This document shows positions 9,718 through 19,700 of a stretch of 49,625 nucleotides of DNA, one piece after another; within the stretch, counting starts at the first letter, position 1, and each line of letters starts with the position of its first letter. The notes under the pieces were generated by a model. It ran no database searches, was not told the DNA's origin, and saw only the letters and a program-made list of their open reading frames with translations. The translations under genes and the position numbers were made by a program. Source of the stretch: Flavobacteriaceae bacterium (GTDB lineage: Bacteria > Bacteroidota > Bacteroidia > Flavobacteriales > Flavobacteriaceae); the NCBI GenBank assembly GCA_947464335.1, contig CANHWG010000014.1, positions 1-49,625 of the forward strand, in the 5' to 3' direction.

Positions 9718-10947
9718 ATGTTAGAAAAAGAAGTAATACGTTTTGAACGTACAATACTGGTTGGGGTTATTACACAAAATCAAAACGAAGAAAAGTTAAC
9801 AGAGTATCTTGACGAACTAGAGTTTTTAACTTTTACGGCAGGCGGCCAAGTAATTAAAAGGTTTTCCCAAAAACTGGAACGACCAAACCCAAAAACTTTT
9901 TTAGGAACTGGTAAAATGGATGAAATTAATTCATTCATAAAAGAAAAAGACATTTCTACAATTATTTTCGATGATGAATTATCGCCATCTCAGCAAAAAA
10001 ACATATCGAAAATACTGGATTGTAAAGTTTTAGACAGAACCCATTTGATTCTTGATATTTTTGCCCAAAGAGCAGAAACATCTTATGCAAGAACTCAGGT
10101 TGAATTGGCTCAATGTCAATATTTGTTACCAAGACTTTCTGGAATGTGGACCCATTTAGAACGACAAAAAGGAGGTATTGGGCTTCGTGGACCCGGCGAA
10201 ACAGAAATTGAAACTGATAGAAGAATTGTTCGTGACCGAATTGCATTATTAAAAGAGAAAATAAAAATAATTGACAAACAAATGTCAGTACAAAGAGGGA
10301 ATCGTAGTGCTATGGTTCGTGTTGCTTTGGTAGGATATACCAATGTAGGGAAGTCAACTTTAATGAATGTTATCAGTAAAAGCGAAGTGTTTGTAGAAAA
10401 TAAATTATTTGCAACACTTGATACAACAGTTCGTAAAGTCGTTATTAAGAATTTACCTTTTTTATTATCGGATACTGTTGGTTTTATAAGAAAGTTACCC
10501 ACTCAACTAATTGAGTCATTTAAAAGTACACTCGATGAAGTTCGTGAAGCTGATTTACTATTGCATGTTGTTGACATTTCTCATCCTGATTTTGAAGAAC
10601 ACATTGCTTCTGTAAATCAAATACTACAAGATATAAAGAGCCAAAACAAAACAACCATTATGGTTTTTAACAAAATTGATGCTTATAAAAATCTTGTCAT
10701 CGATGAAGATGATTTAATTACCGAAAGAACTTCAAAGCATAACACTCTTGAAGAATGGAAATCAACTTGGATGAATAATGTAGGCGAAGAAAATGCCTTA
10801 TTTATTTCGGCAACCAACAAAGAAAACTTTGAAGAATTTCGTGAAAAAGTTTACGAAGCGGTTAGAAAAATCCACATTACTAGATTCCCTTACAACAAGT
10901 TCTTATATCCTGATTTTAAAGATGCTATTGAAAAAGAAGATTTATAA
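9718..10947 (+). CDS. hflX: GTPase HflX
   Basis: This is a 409-residue ribosome-associated GTPase of the HflX family, which in other bacteria splits stalled ribosomes. The N-terminal HflX nucleotide-binding domain (about 12-150) is followed by the family signature GGIGLRGPGETEIETDRR at 152-169. The G domain has G1 GYTNVGKST (206-214), G3 DTVG (252-255) and G4 NKID (318-321). The length is normal for the family. The ATG lies 17 bp after a TAnnTTTG box. The gene is monocistronic; it converges tail-to-tail with the next gene with only 3 bp between the two stop codons and no visible terminator hairpin. Confidence 0.96.
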   Translation: MLEKEVIRFERTILVGVITQNQNEEKLTEYLDELEFLTFTAGGQVIKRFSQKLERPNPKTFLGTGKMDEINSFIKEKDISTIIFDDELSPSQQKNISKILDCKVLDRTHLILDIFAQRAETSYARTQVELAQCQYLLPRLSGMWTHLERQKGGIGLRGPGETEIETDRRIVRDRIALLKEKIKIIDKQMSVQRGNRSAMVRVALVGYTNVGKSTLMNVISKSEVFVENKLFATLDTTVRKVVIKNLPFLLSDTVGFIRKLPTQLIESFKSTLDEVREADLLLHVVDISHPDFEEHIASVNQILQDIKSQNKTTIMVFNKIDAYKNLVIDEDDLITERTSKHNTLEEWKSTWMNNVGEENALFISATNKENFEEFREKVYEAVRKIHITRFPYNKFLYPDFKDAIEKEDL

Positions 10948-10950
10948 CTT

Positions 10951-11739
10951 CTAATTTAGATAGTAAATGTATCCGAAATTAAACCATACGTTCCAATCGT
11001 TTGCTCTATTTTCGGTATAAATTGTAGGATCTGGATTTAAACCATCAACCCAATTTGAGAAGTAATACTGCCATCTTAAATCGACCATTAAGTCTGATAA
11101 TTCTGTTAATTTATATCGGCATCCAATACTAGATACGATTGACCAAACTGTACCACCTTGGCTTGTAGTTGCATCGTAATATTTAATTGGCGTTGAGATT
11201 GGCGTATTTAAAGGTCCTAACTCGGACCATGCTCTAGGATTATAAAAACTAAATTGCCCTCCTAAACTAATAAATGGTGCAAATGAACCTATTGTTGCGG
11301 TAAACTCTCTTATACTTAAAGGGAAAAACTCTAATTGCATTCCAACATTAGTTACCGCGGTACTTCCTCTCATTGCTCTTAACTGATTTGCAATAAGACC
11401 TGTTCTATCTGGCTCAACCCATTTACCAAAATGCTGTAGATTTGTTTTATTGTAAGATAATTCACTTCTTAGTTTAAAGTGATCATTAAAATAGGTTTCA
11501 GGAGTGTAACAATTACACTCTGCCTTGTAAGAAAAATTTAAATAATGAATAATTCCTATTCCATAACCTGTGTTGCCTACATTGGTAGATAAATCTCCAC
11601 GCTGTCCATAATCTGATTGAAAGGCAACTGGTCCAAGTATAGCTCCTACTTCATGAGAAAAGCCAAACTGAGCGTTAGTGTTATTTGACAAAGCAAAAAA
11701 CAATAGCAAGGATAAAATAAATTTATTGGGCATTTGCAT
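10951..11739 (-). CDS. Secreted outer-membrane-type protein (THC0290_0291-like), divergent from gdhA
   Basis: About 262 residues with a signal peptide (MPNKFILSLLLFFALSNNTNAQ). The body is rich in aromatic residues, with alternating strands ending in FGYIYYLN, as expected for a small outer-membrane beta-barrel. It resembles the flavobacterial family catalogued as THC0290_0291; its function is unknown. A longer in-frame reading begins at a TTG at 11763, but that codon overlaps the -7 box (11761-11768, minus strand), so ATG 11739 or 11733 is the likely start. Conserved pairing with glutamate dehydrogenase is suspected from memory of other Flavobacteria, which would hint at a role in nitrogen physiology. 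That is inference only. Confidence 0.7.
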   Translation of the reverse strand: MQMPNKFILSLLLFFALSNNTNAQFGFSHEVGAILGPVAFQSDYGQRGDLSTNVGNTGYGIGIIHYLNFSYKAECNCYTPETYFNDHFKLRSELSYNKTNLQHFGKWVEPDRTGLIANQLRAMRGSTAVTNVGMQLEFFPLSIREFTATIGSFAPFISLGGQFSFYNPRAWSELGPLNTPISTPIKYYDATTSQGGTVWSIVSSIGCRYKLTELSDLMVDLRWQYYFSNWVDGLNPDPTIYTENRANDWNVWFNFGYIYYLN

Positions 11740-11760
11740 ACTAATTAGTTCAAAACTCGA

Positions 11761-11768
11761 CAAATATA
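11761..11768 (-). promoter_or_regulatory. -7 box (TATATTTG) for the outer-membrane-type gene
   Basis: Read on the minus strand this is TATATTTG, an exact TAnnTTTG match. It places transcription start near 11757 and decides the start codon, because the upstream TTG at 11763 would not be transcribed. Confidence 0.55.
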
Positions 11769-11937
11769 TAAAAACATCAATCAGTTATAAAATAAATTAA
11801 AAAATAGTTGACATATTTGAGGATAAAAAAAATATTACATCCTAAAATACAAAATTAATACTTAACCTTTATGTTTTTTGTTATTCCAATATACACCTAT
11901 TTAAGAAAAAAAAATATGCCTTTATTTGAATAAAATG

Positions 11938-11945
11938 TATATTTG
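11938..11945 (+). promoter_or_regulatory. -7 box (TATATTTG) for gdhA
   Basis: An exact TAnnTTTG match. The gdhA ATG is at 11994, so the predicted leader is about 45 nt. Confidence 0.55.
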
Positions 11946-11993
11946 TCCGATTTTACGAAATCGATTTCTTAAAAACAGTAATAGTATAATTTT

Positions 11994-13337
11994 ATGTCAC
12001 AAAGTATCAACTCATTTATGGAATTGGTTGCAAAAAGAAATGGTCATGAACCTGAATTTATGCAAGCAGTTATGGAAGTTGCTGAAACAGTAATTCCTTT
12101 TATTGAACAAAACAAAAAATACCAAAACAAAATGCTTTTGGAAAGAATGGTGGAACCTGAAAGAGTAATCATGTTTCGCGTTACTTGGATTGACGATGCT
12201 GGTAATACACAAGTAAATCGAGGTTACCGAATTCAAATGAACTCTGCAATAGGTCCCTACAAAGGAGGTATTCGTTTTCATCCATCAGTTAATCTAAGTA
12301 TTTTGAAATTTTTAGCTTTTGAGCAAACGTTCAAAAACAGTCTAACTACATTACCTATGGGTGGTGGTAAAGGAGGGGCTGATTTTGACCCAAAAGGAAA
12401 ATCAGATATCGAAATAATGAAATTCTGCCAAGCCTTTATGACTGAATTATCCAAACATATTGGAGCTGACACCGATGTTCCTGCTGGCGATATAGGCGTT
12501 GGAGGAAGAGAAGTAGGTTATATGTTTGGTCAATATAAAAGATTACGAAATGAGTTTACAGGTGTTTTAACGGGTAAAGGAATTACTTTTGGTGGTTCTT
12601 TAATTCGCCCTGAAGCTACTGGATATGGAGATGTATATTTTGCTCAAAATATGTTGGCAACAAAAGGTCAAAGCTTTGAAGGAAAAACGGTGGTAGTTTC
12701 TGGTTCTGGAAACGTAGCCCAATATGCAATCGAAAAAGCAACTGAACTTGGTGGAAAAGTAGTTACTGCTTCAGATTCTTCAGGATATATTTATGATGCA
12801 GATGGAATCAATGCTGAGAAGTTGGCTTACATCATGGAAATTAAAAATGTAAACTACGGAAGAATCTCAGATTATATTACTAAATACCCTTCTGCAAAAT
12901 TCATCTCAGGGAAACGACCATGGGAAGTAAAATGTGATATTGCATTACCTTGTGCTACACAGAACGAATTAAACGGTGAAGAAGCTAAAATACTTATCGC
13001 TAACGGCTGTATTTGTGTTGCAGAAGGTGCTAATATGCCTTCTACACCAGAAGCAATTACTGAATTCTTAAAAGCGAAAATTCTTTTTGCTCCAGGAAAA
13101 GCATCAAATGCTGGTGGCGTGGCTACTTCAGGACTTGAGATGTCTCAAAACTCTTTGCGCTTAAGCTGGACTTCTGAGGAGGTTGACCAACGATTGAAAA
13201 ATATTATGGCAAACATTCATGAAGCATGTGTTAAATATGGCACAGATGCAAACGGATATACTGACTATGTTAAAGGCGCTAATATTGCAGGTTTTGTAAA
13301 AGTTGCCGACGCCATGTTAGCACAAGGAATTGTATAA
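11994..13337 (+). CDS. gdhA: NADP-dependent glutamate dehydrogenase
   Basis: This 447-residue protein is the hexameric small-subunit type of glutamate dehydrogenase, which interconverts 2-oxoglutarate plus ammonia and glutamate. The catalytic lysine motif PMGGGKGGADF is at 121-131. The Rossmann motif VVVSGSGNVAQ lies near 230-240, and the following ASDSSG is the type seen in NADP-linked enzymes such as that of E. coli. The length is typical. The gene is monocistronic, divergent from the outer-membrane-type gene, and closed by a strong hairpin terminator. NADP preference is inferred from motif similarity. Confidence 0.95.
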   Translation: MSQSINSFMELVAKRNGHEPEFMQAVMEVAETVIPFIEQNKKYQNKMLLERMVEPERVIMFRVTWIDDAGNTQVNRGYRIQMNSAIGPYKGGIRFHPSVNLSILKFLAFEQTFKNSLTTLPMGGGKGGADFDPKGKSDIEIMKFCQAFMTELSKHIGADTDVPAGDIGVGGREVGYMFGQYKRLRNEFTGVLTGKGITFGGSLIRPEATGYGDVYFAQNMLATKGQSFEGKTVVVSGSGNVAQYAIEKATELGGKVVTASDSSGYIYDADGINAEKLAYIMEIKNVNYGRISDYITKYPSAKFISGKRPWEVKCDIALPCATQNELNGEEAKILIANGCICVAEGANMPSTPEAITEFLKAKILFAPGKASNAGGVATSGLEMSQNSLRLSWTSEEVDQRLKNIMANIHEACVKYGTDANGYTDYVKGANIAGFVKVADAMLAQGIV

Positions 13338-13401
13338 AAAAATAAACCAACCAACTCAAGGTGGTATCTAAATTTATGATGCACACCTTAATTAAACCCT
13401 T

Positions 13402-13435
13402 AAAATGCCTTCATTTCTGAAGGCATTTTTTGTTT
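13402..13435 (+). terminator. Terminator after gdhA
   Basis: A perfect 12-bp stem, AAAATGCCTTCA (13402-13413) with TGAAGGCATTTT (13418-13429), a TTTC loop, and a following T-run. Confidence 0.88.
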
Positions 13436-13469
13436 TGATATAACAAATAGATACTTTTTGCGTTTATAC

Positions 13470-13477
13470 TATATTTG
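13470..13477 (+). promoter_or_regulatory. -7 box (TATATTTG) for the porZ-recO unit
   Basis: An exact TAnnTTTG match 19 bp before ATG 13497. It lies downstream of an alternative in-frame start at 13458, which therefore cannot be used from this promoter. Confidence 0.55.
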
Positions 13478-13496
13478 TATATTAATTTTTTTTCAA

Positions 13497-15785
13497 ATGA
13501 AACACTATACTTTATGGTTTCTTTTACTTCTTCCCTTTTTTGGTTTTACTCAACCAAATAGAAATTGGAAAGGGTATTTCTCCTATAACACCATAAAAGA
13601 TGTCTCCGAATCAAGTACGCGTCTTTTTGCTGCCGCAGAAAATGCTTTGTTTACTAAAAACCTAACTACTAACGAACTTAAAACCATTAATACCATAAAT
13701 GGCCTTTCGGGTCAAACTATCTCTGCTTTATATCACAGTGAAACTTTTAATAAAACTATAGTTGGTTACGAAAACGGATTGTTAATTGTAATTAATGATG
13801 CCGACGGGACAATGTTAAATGTAGTAGACATTATCAATAAAAATATCCCAGCTAATATTAAAAAAGTAAACCATTTTATGGAATACAATGGTATCGTTTA
13901 TATTGCTTGTGATTTTGGAGTAGTTCAATACAAATTAGCCACTTTAGAATTTGGAGACACCTATTTTATTGGGCCAAACGGACAAGAAATTAAAGTGTTT
14001 CAGACCACTATATATAATAATGATATTTATGCTGTTACACAATCGTTTGGAATCCGAAAGGCAGCAATAGCGAACCCAAATTTAATTGATTTTGCACAAT
14101 GGCAAGTATTTGATTCTGGTTTTTGGAATGGTATCGCTACAATAAATAATCAGTTAATCGGTTTGAATACAAATAGTAGATTGTATAAATATAACGGCTT
14201 CTTCTTCTCTGAGTTTGCAAATCTTGGGCAACCAGGTATAGATATTAGAACCTCTTCCAATAACTTGATTGTTACCTGTGCTAGCAAAGTTGTAATTTTT
14301 AATCAAACATTAAATCCAATTATTACTATACTAAATTCTCAAATAACTCAAACCCCTGTAACCTTTACTTGTGCTACTGTTATCGATTCTGGAATTTATA
14401 TTGGAACCAATGAAAACGGAATCGTATCTTCAACCATTAGCACGCCTTTTAGTTTTGAATTTATTATGCCTAATGGCCCTAAAAGAAACAATATGTTCTC
14501 TATTAATAGTGCTTCATCCAACTTATGGGCGGTTTATGGTGGCTATGACATTACGTATAATCCTTATACTTTTATAGGTTTTAGTTTAAGTGAATTTGGT
14601 ATTAGTAAATACAATGAAACTGACAGTTGGCTAAACATTCCCTACAGTGATGTTTTAAATGCAAAAGCTCTGGTTAGAATTGCAGTAAATCCAAACGACG
14701 AAAACCAAGTTTGTGTAGCTTCCTATAATGGTGGACTATTAAAAATAGAAAGTGATATTCCAACTACCTTATACACTAACACAAATAGTACCTTGCAAGG
14801 AGTTGTGCCTGGATCTGATTTCAGAATTAATAGCACTACATATGATAAATCGGGTAATTTATGGATGACCAATAGTAGAGTATCAAATGGTCTGCACGTT
14901 TTAAAATCTACAGGGCAATGGCAAAGCTATAATATGGAAACCATTCTTGATAATTTTGCTAACAATGATTTTTGCAAAATTGCAATAGATAAAAGTGGCA
15001 CAAAGTGGATAGCGTCTTATAAAAATGGAGTTGTCGCTTTTAATGAAAATACGAATATTTTTAAAAAATTATCAGAAGGAATTGATGCTGGAAACCTGCC
15101 TTCGATTGATGTTCGTGCTATTGCTGTTGATAATCGAAGTCAAGTTTGGATAGGTACAAACAAAGGATTAAGAGTTTTATCGAGTAGTGGAAGTTATAAT
15201 AGTGATGACCAAATGAAAGCCAACCCTATCATTTTTATAGAAGAAGGTGTTGCTAAAGAACTCTTATTCGAACAATTCATAACCGATATTGCCGTCAATG
15301 GTTCTAATCAAAAGTGGATTAGCACTGCCGATTCTGGTGTTTTTCTTTTTTCATCTAACGGACAAGAAACAATTTATCATTTTACTACTGATAATTCACC
15401 TTTACCGAGTAATACCGTAAACGATGTCGAAATCAATGCGACAACAGGAGAGGTTTTCTTCGCAACCAATAAAGGTTTGGTTTCGTTTCTTGGCACATCT
15501 ACTAAACCTGCTGATAATTTACAAGCCGTTTATGTATATCCAAATCCGGTTCGCCCCGAATTTAATGGTACCGTAAAAGTTGCCGGATTAATCTCTAAAG
15601 CCAATATCAAAATAACCGATATTGAAGGGAATTTGGTTTACGAAACCACATCTGAAGGCGGAACAATAGAATGGGATACCACTGCTTTCGGAAAATACAA
15701 AGTAGCAACTGGTGTTTATATGATTTTTATTGCCGCAGACGATGCCACAGAAACCGCTGTAAAAAAAGTGATGATTATCCGATAA
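13497..15785 (+). CDS. porZ: PorZ-like type IX secretion protein with beta-propeller domains and type A sorting domain
   Basis: 762 residues from ATG 13497. It has a signal peptide (MKHYTLWFLLLLPFFGFTQ), then the WKGYFSYNTIKDVSES start typical of PorZ. Two regulator-propeller-like beta-propellers follow, with repeats such as GTKWIASYKNGVVAFNEN and QVWIGTNKGLRVLSS. The C-terminal ~85 residues form a type A sorting domain (VYPNPVRP...KVMIIR). PorZ in Porphyromonas gingivalis is a 776-residue surface component of the T9SS attachment complex that delivers anionic LPS to the sortase. The match in length and architecture supports orthology, but other propeller-CTD proteins exist, so the symbol is probable rather than certain. 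recO starts 29 bp downstream, so the two are likely co-transcribed. Confidence 0.8.
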   Translation: MKHYTLWFLLLLPFFGFTQPNRNWKGYFSYNTIKDVSESSTRLFAAAENALFTKNLTTNELKTINTINGLSGQTISALYHSETFNKTIVGYENGLLIVINDADGTMLNVVDIINKNIPANIKKVNHFMEYNGIVYIACDFGVVQYKLATLEFGDTYFIGPNGQEIKVFQTTIYNNDIYAVTQSFGIRKAAIANPNLIDFAQWQVFDSGFWNGIATINNQLIGLNTNSRLYKYNGFFFSEFANLGQPGIDIRTSSNNLIVTCASKVVIFNQTLNPIITILNSQITQTPVTFTCATVIDSGIYIGTNENGIVSSTISTPFSFEFIMPNGPKRNNMFSINSASSNLWAVYGGYDITYNPYTFIGFSLSEFGISKYNETDSWLNIPYSDVLNAKALVRIAVNPNDENQVCVASYNGGLLKIESDIPTTLYTNTNSTLQGVVPGSDFRINSTTYDKSGNLWMTNSRVSNGLHVLKSTGQWQSYNMETILDNFANNDFCKIAIDKSGTKWIASYKNGVVAFNENTNIFKKLSEGIDAGNLPSIDVRAIAVDNRSQVWIGTNKGLRVLSSSGSYNSDDQMKANPIIFIEEGVAKELLFEQFITDIAVNGSNQKWISTADSGVFLFSSNGQETIYHFTTDNSPLPSNTVNDVEINATTGEVFFATNKGLVSFLGTSTKPADNLQAVYVYPNPVRPEFNGTVKVAGLISKANIKITDIEGNLVYETTSEGGTIEWDTTAFGKYKVATGVYMIFIAADDATETAVKKVMIIR

Positions 15786-15814
15786 AAATACCAACTAGAA
15801 AACAATAAATTCCC

Positions 15815-16528
15815 ATGTTGGTCAAAACCAAAGCCATCGTTATTTCTTCTTTAAAATATCAAGAAAAAAGTCTGATAGTTAAATGCATCACGTATTCTGA
15901 TGGCCTAAAAAGTTATTTTGTACCTAATGCATTTGCAGCAAAAAAATCCAATCAAAAAATAGCCTATTTCCAACCGATGTCTATTCTAGAAATAGAAGCC
16001 AATCACAAAAATAAAGGAACTCTAGAACATTTCAAGGAAATAAAATTGGCACACGCTTATCAATCTATTTCCAATAATATTATCAAAAGTACTATCGTGA
16101 TGTTTCTCTCCGAAATCATCCATCATAGCATTCATGAAGAAGAAAAAAACGAAAGCTTATTCAATTTTTTAGAATCTGCATTACTTTGGCTCGATGCGCA
16201 TGAAGAAATTAGCAACTTTCATTTAATTCTTCTGCTCGAGTTGACCAAGTTTTTGGGGATTTATCCTGATACTTCTGAATCTGAACTTACCTATTTTGAT
16301 ACTAAAGAAGGAATGTTTTCTTTATTTCAAGGAACCAATTGCCTTTCTGAACACGAAACGTTTCTATTCAAAAAACTAATCGACTTAAAATTTGACAGCG
16401 TCCAAAAAGTCTTTGCAGGCATCGAGCGTCAAATCCTTTTAAAAATTCTTCTCGACTATTATGCTGTCCATCTCGATGGTTTCAAAAAGCCAAAATCGTT
16501 AGACGTGTTAAAAGAAGTTTTTGCCTAA
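15815..16528 (+). CDS. recO: DNA repair protein RecO
   Basis: 237 residues. RecO binds ssDNA and SSB and helps load RecA in the RecFOR pathway. The N-terminal OB fold (LVKTKAIVISSLKYQEKSLIVKC) and the helical C-terminal part (FHLILLLELTKFLGIYPD) fit Bacteroidota RecO. No zinc-binding CxxC pair is visible, as in several other RecO lineages. It follows the porZ-like gene closely without its own -7 box. Downstream is a complex hairpin element rather than a simple terminator. Confidence 0.9.
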   Translation: MLVKTKAIVISSLKYQEKSLIVKCITYSDGLKSYFVPNAFAAKKSNQKIAYFQPMSILEIEANHKNKGTLEHFKEIKLAHAYQSISNNIIKSTIVMFLSEIIHHSIHEEEKNESLFNFLESALLWLDAHEEISNFHLILLLELTKFLGIYPDTSESELTYFDTKEGMFSLFQGTNCLSEHETFLFKKLIDLKFDSVQKVFAGIERQILLKILLDYYAVHLDGFKKPKSLDVLKEVFA

Positions 16529-16562
16529 AACTCATTTACTGCTTCTGTTCGCTTCTCTCATA

Positions 16563-16713
16563 TGGGCGTTTCCCTTCGGGCAGTCGGCTTTCATCCTCGT
16601 GTCCCTCCGGGTCGTGTGTTCCGTTACAATCTTTTTGTCGCCCGAGTACTCCCGAAGTTTAGGGAGAAACAAATTCAATGACAAAAAGGATTTCCACTTC
16701 ACCCACTAACGCA
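16563..16713 (+). repeat. Dispersed hairpin element, class A (recO-ileS spacer)
   Basis: This 150-bp noncoding block is much more GC-rich at its left end than its surroundings. Outer ends GGGCGTT and CTAACGC are partly complementary. The inner stem pairs AATCTTTTTGTC (16628-16639) with GACAAAAAGGATT (16680-16692), leaving one unpaired G. The left part contains CCCTTCGGG and CCCTCCGGG mini-hairpins, and the loop contains cccgag/cccgaag/agggag-type inverted repeats. It resembles intergenic repeats that I recall as abundant in Flavobacterium genomes. The short open frame running through it (16521-16709) is not considered real. Confidence 0.65.
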
Positions 16714-16753
16714 AAAACTTATCACACATAACTCATAACTCACAACTATTTAT

Positions 16754-16761
16754 TACTTTCG
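16754..16761 (+). promoter_or_regulatory. Probable -7 box (TACTTTCG) for ileS
   Basis: One mismatch to TAnnTTTG. It lies 26 bp upstream of the ileS ATG at 16788, directly after the class A hairpin element. Confidence 0.4.
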
Positions 16762-16787
16762 CAAACTGATTAAAGAAAACGACAAAA

Positions 16788-19700
16788 ATGAGTACTAAGT
16801 TTACTGAATACAAAGGACTTGACTTACCAACAGTGGCGTCTGAAGTTCTTGATTTTTGGAAAAAAAATAACGTCTTTGAGCAAAGCGTAACTTCTCGTGA
16901 AGGTGCAACACCGTATGTGTTTTTTGAAGGGCCACCATCTGCCAATGGTTTGCCCGGAATTCACCACGTAATGGCGCGCGCTATCAAAGATATTTTTTGT
17001 CGATATAAAACTCAAAAAGGGTTCCAAGTAAAACGAAAAGCAGGCTGGGACACGCACGGCTTACCTGTCGAATTAGGTACCGAAAAAGAATTAGGCATCA
17101 CCAAAGAAGACATCGGAAAAACCATTTCCATCGAAGAATATAACGAAGCATGTAAACGAACCGTGATGCGCTACACCGACGTATGGAATGACCTTACCGA
17201 AAAAATGGGCTACTGGGTAGATATGGAAGATCCGTATGTAACCTACAAATCCAAATACATGGAAAGCGTTTGGTGGTTATTGAAACAAATTTATAACAAA
17301 GATTTACTATACAAAGGTTACACCATACAACCCTATTCGCCCAAAGCGGGAACAGGTTTGTCTTCACACGAAGTCAACCAACCCGGTAGTTATAGAGATG
17401 TTACAGACACAACTGTAGTGGCGCAATTCAAAACTAAATCTGAAACACTACCAAACTTTTTACAGGGGTTTGGCGAGGTTCATATTTTGGCTTGGACGAC
17501 CACACCATGGACATTGCCAAGTAATACTGCTTTGACTGTTGGACCAAAAATCGATTATGTTTTAGTTAAGACTTTTAATCAATACACTTTTGATGTTGTT
17601 AATGTAGTTTTAGCTAAAAATTTAGTTGGAAAACAATTCGGAAAAATCTATTTTGAATCAACTGAAGCAAGTGATTTTGAAAATTTCAAAGAAGGTGATA
17701 AAAAGATTCCATTTCAAATTCTAACTGAATGCAAAGGTGCTGATTTTGTCGGAATTTGTTACGAACAATTAATGCCATTGGCATTACCTTATCAAAATCC
17801 TGAAAATGCTTTTAGAGTAATTTCAGGTGATTTCGTAACTACCGAAGATGGAACTGGAATTGTACACACAGCGCCAACTTTTGGAGCCGATGATGCCAAA
17901 GTGGCCAAAGAAGCAACACCCGAAGTTCCGCCAATGTTGGTTTTAGACGAAAATGGAAACCTTGTTCCTCTGGTTGATTTGCAAGGTAAATTCATTCTAG
18001 GTTTAGGAAATTATTCTGGAAAATATGTTAAAAACGAATATTACAACGATGGCGAAGCTCCTGAACGCTCTGCCGATGTAGAAATCGCCATTCAATTAAA
18101 AGAAGAAAACAAGGCTTTCAAAGTTGAAAAATACGTGCACAGTTACCCCCATTGTTGGAGAACAGACAAGCCAATTTTATATTATCCCTTAGATTCTTGG
18201 TTCATCAAAATAACCGAAATCAAAGATAGAATGTTCAACCTTAACGAAACCATCAACTGGAAACCAAAAGCAACTGGTGAAGGTCGTTTCGGAAATTGGT
18301 TGAAAAATGCCAACGATTGGAACTTATCGCGTTCACGCTATTGGGGAATTCCGTTGCCGATTTGGAGAACCGAAGATGGTGCCGAAGAAATGCTAATAGG
18401 TTCAATAGAAGAATTGTATAACGCCATCGAAAAAGCAATCGCTGCTGGTTTCCAAAAGGAAAATCCGTTCCAAGGATTTGTTGTTGGAAATTGGAGCGAA
18501 GAAAACTACGATTTGGTTGATTTGCATAAGAATGTAGTAGATAACATCGTTTTAGTTTCTGCGTCAGGAAAACCAATGAAACGCGAATCGGATTTGATTG
18601 ACGTGTGGTTCGATAGTGGCGCAATGCCTTATGCTCAATGGCATTATCCTTTTGAAAACAAAGATTTAATCGACGAAAACAAAGCATTTCCAGCCGATTT
18701 TATTGCTGAAGGTGTCGATCAAACTCGGGGTTGGTTTTATACATTGCACGCCATCGGAACATTGGTTTTTGATAAAATCGCTTATAAAAATGTAGTTTCA
18801 AACGGATTAGTTCTGGACAAAAACGGACAAAAAATGTCCAAACGTTTAGGTAATGCTGTTGATCCATTTACCACTTTGGCAGAATATGGTCCAGATGCCA
18901 CACGCTGGTATATGATATCGAATGCCAATCCTTGGGATAACCTAAAATTTGATATTGAAGGTGTTGCCGAAGTACGCCGTAAGTTCTTCGGAACGCTATA
19001 CAATACCTATTCGTTCTTTGCTTTATATGCTAATATTGATAATTTCAAATATGAAGAAGCTGAAATCCCATTAAACGAGAGACCTGAAATTGATCGTTGG
19101 ATTTTATCCGAATTGCATACTTTGATAAAAACGGTTGATGAAGCATACACAGATTATGAACCAACCAAAGCAGCTCGAGCTATTTCTGATTTCGTTCAGG
19201 AAAATTTAAGTAACTGGTACGTTCGTTTGTGTAGAAGACGTTTCTGGAAAGGTGAATATGAAAAAGATAAAATTGCAGCTTACCAAACTTTATACACGTG
19301 TTTGATAAACGTAGCAAAACTATCTGCTCCAATAGCTCCATTCTTTATGGATAAACTTTACAAAGATTTAACGCAGACTACACATTCAGAGGAATTTGAG
19401 TCAGTACATTTGGCGAAATTTCCAAATTCGGTTGAAAACTTTGTTGATAAATCTCTCGAAAGCAAAATGATGAAAGCACAGACCGTTTCGTCTCTAGTTT
19501 TATCCCTTCGAAAAAAGGAAATGATAAAGGTGCGTCAACCATTGAAAAAGGTTATGATTCCTGTACTTGACAACAATCAGCGTGCTGAAATTGAGGCAGT
19601 TTCCGACCTGATAAAAGCCGAAGTAAACGTTAAAGAAATTGAACTTTTAAACGATGCGTCAGGTGTTCTAGTAAAACAAATTAAACCCAATTTTAAAGCA

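Noticed and set aside
13457..13477. TTTG placed 9 bp before the TATATTTG box in front of both the porZ-like gene and gdhA
   Set aside because: The spacing does not fit the usual -33/-7 distance of about 20 bp, and the other TATATTTG box (26028) lacks it. In AT-rich DNA it is probably chance.
16521..16709. 62-residue frame after recO
   Set aside because: It runs through the hairpin element and overlaps the recO end; the translation has no family features.
18253..18687. 144-residue frame antisense to ileS
   Set aside because: It is a shadow of a highly conserved synthetase region, without a promoter box or a protein-like pattern.
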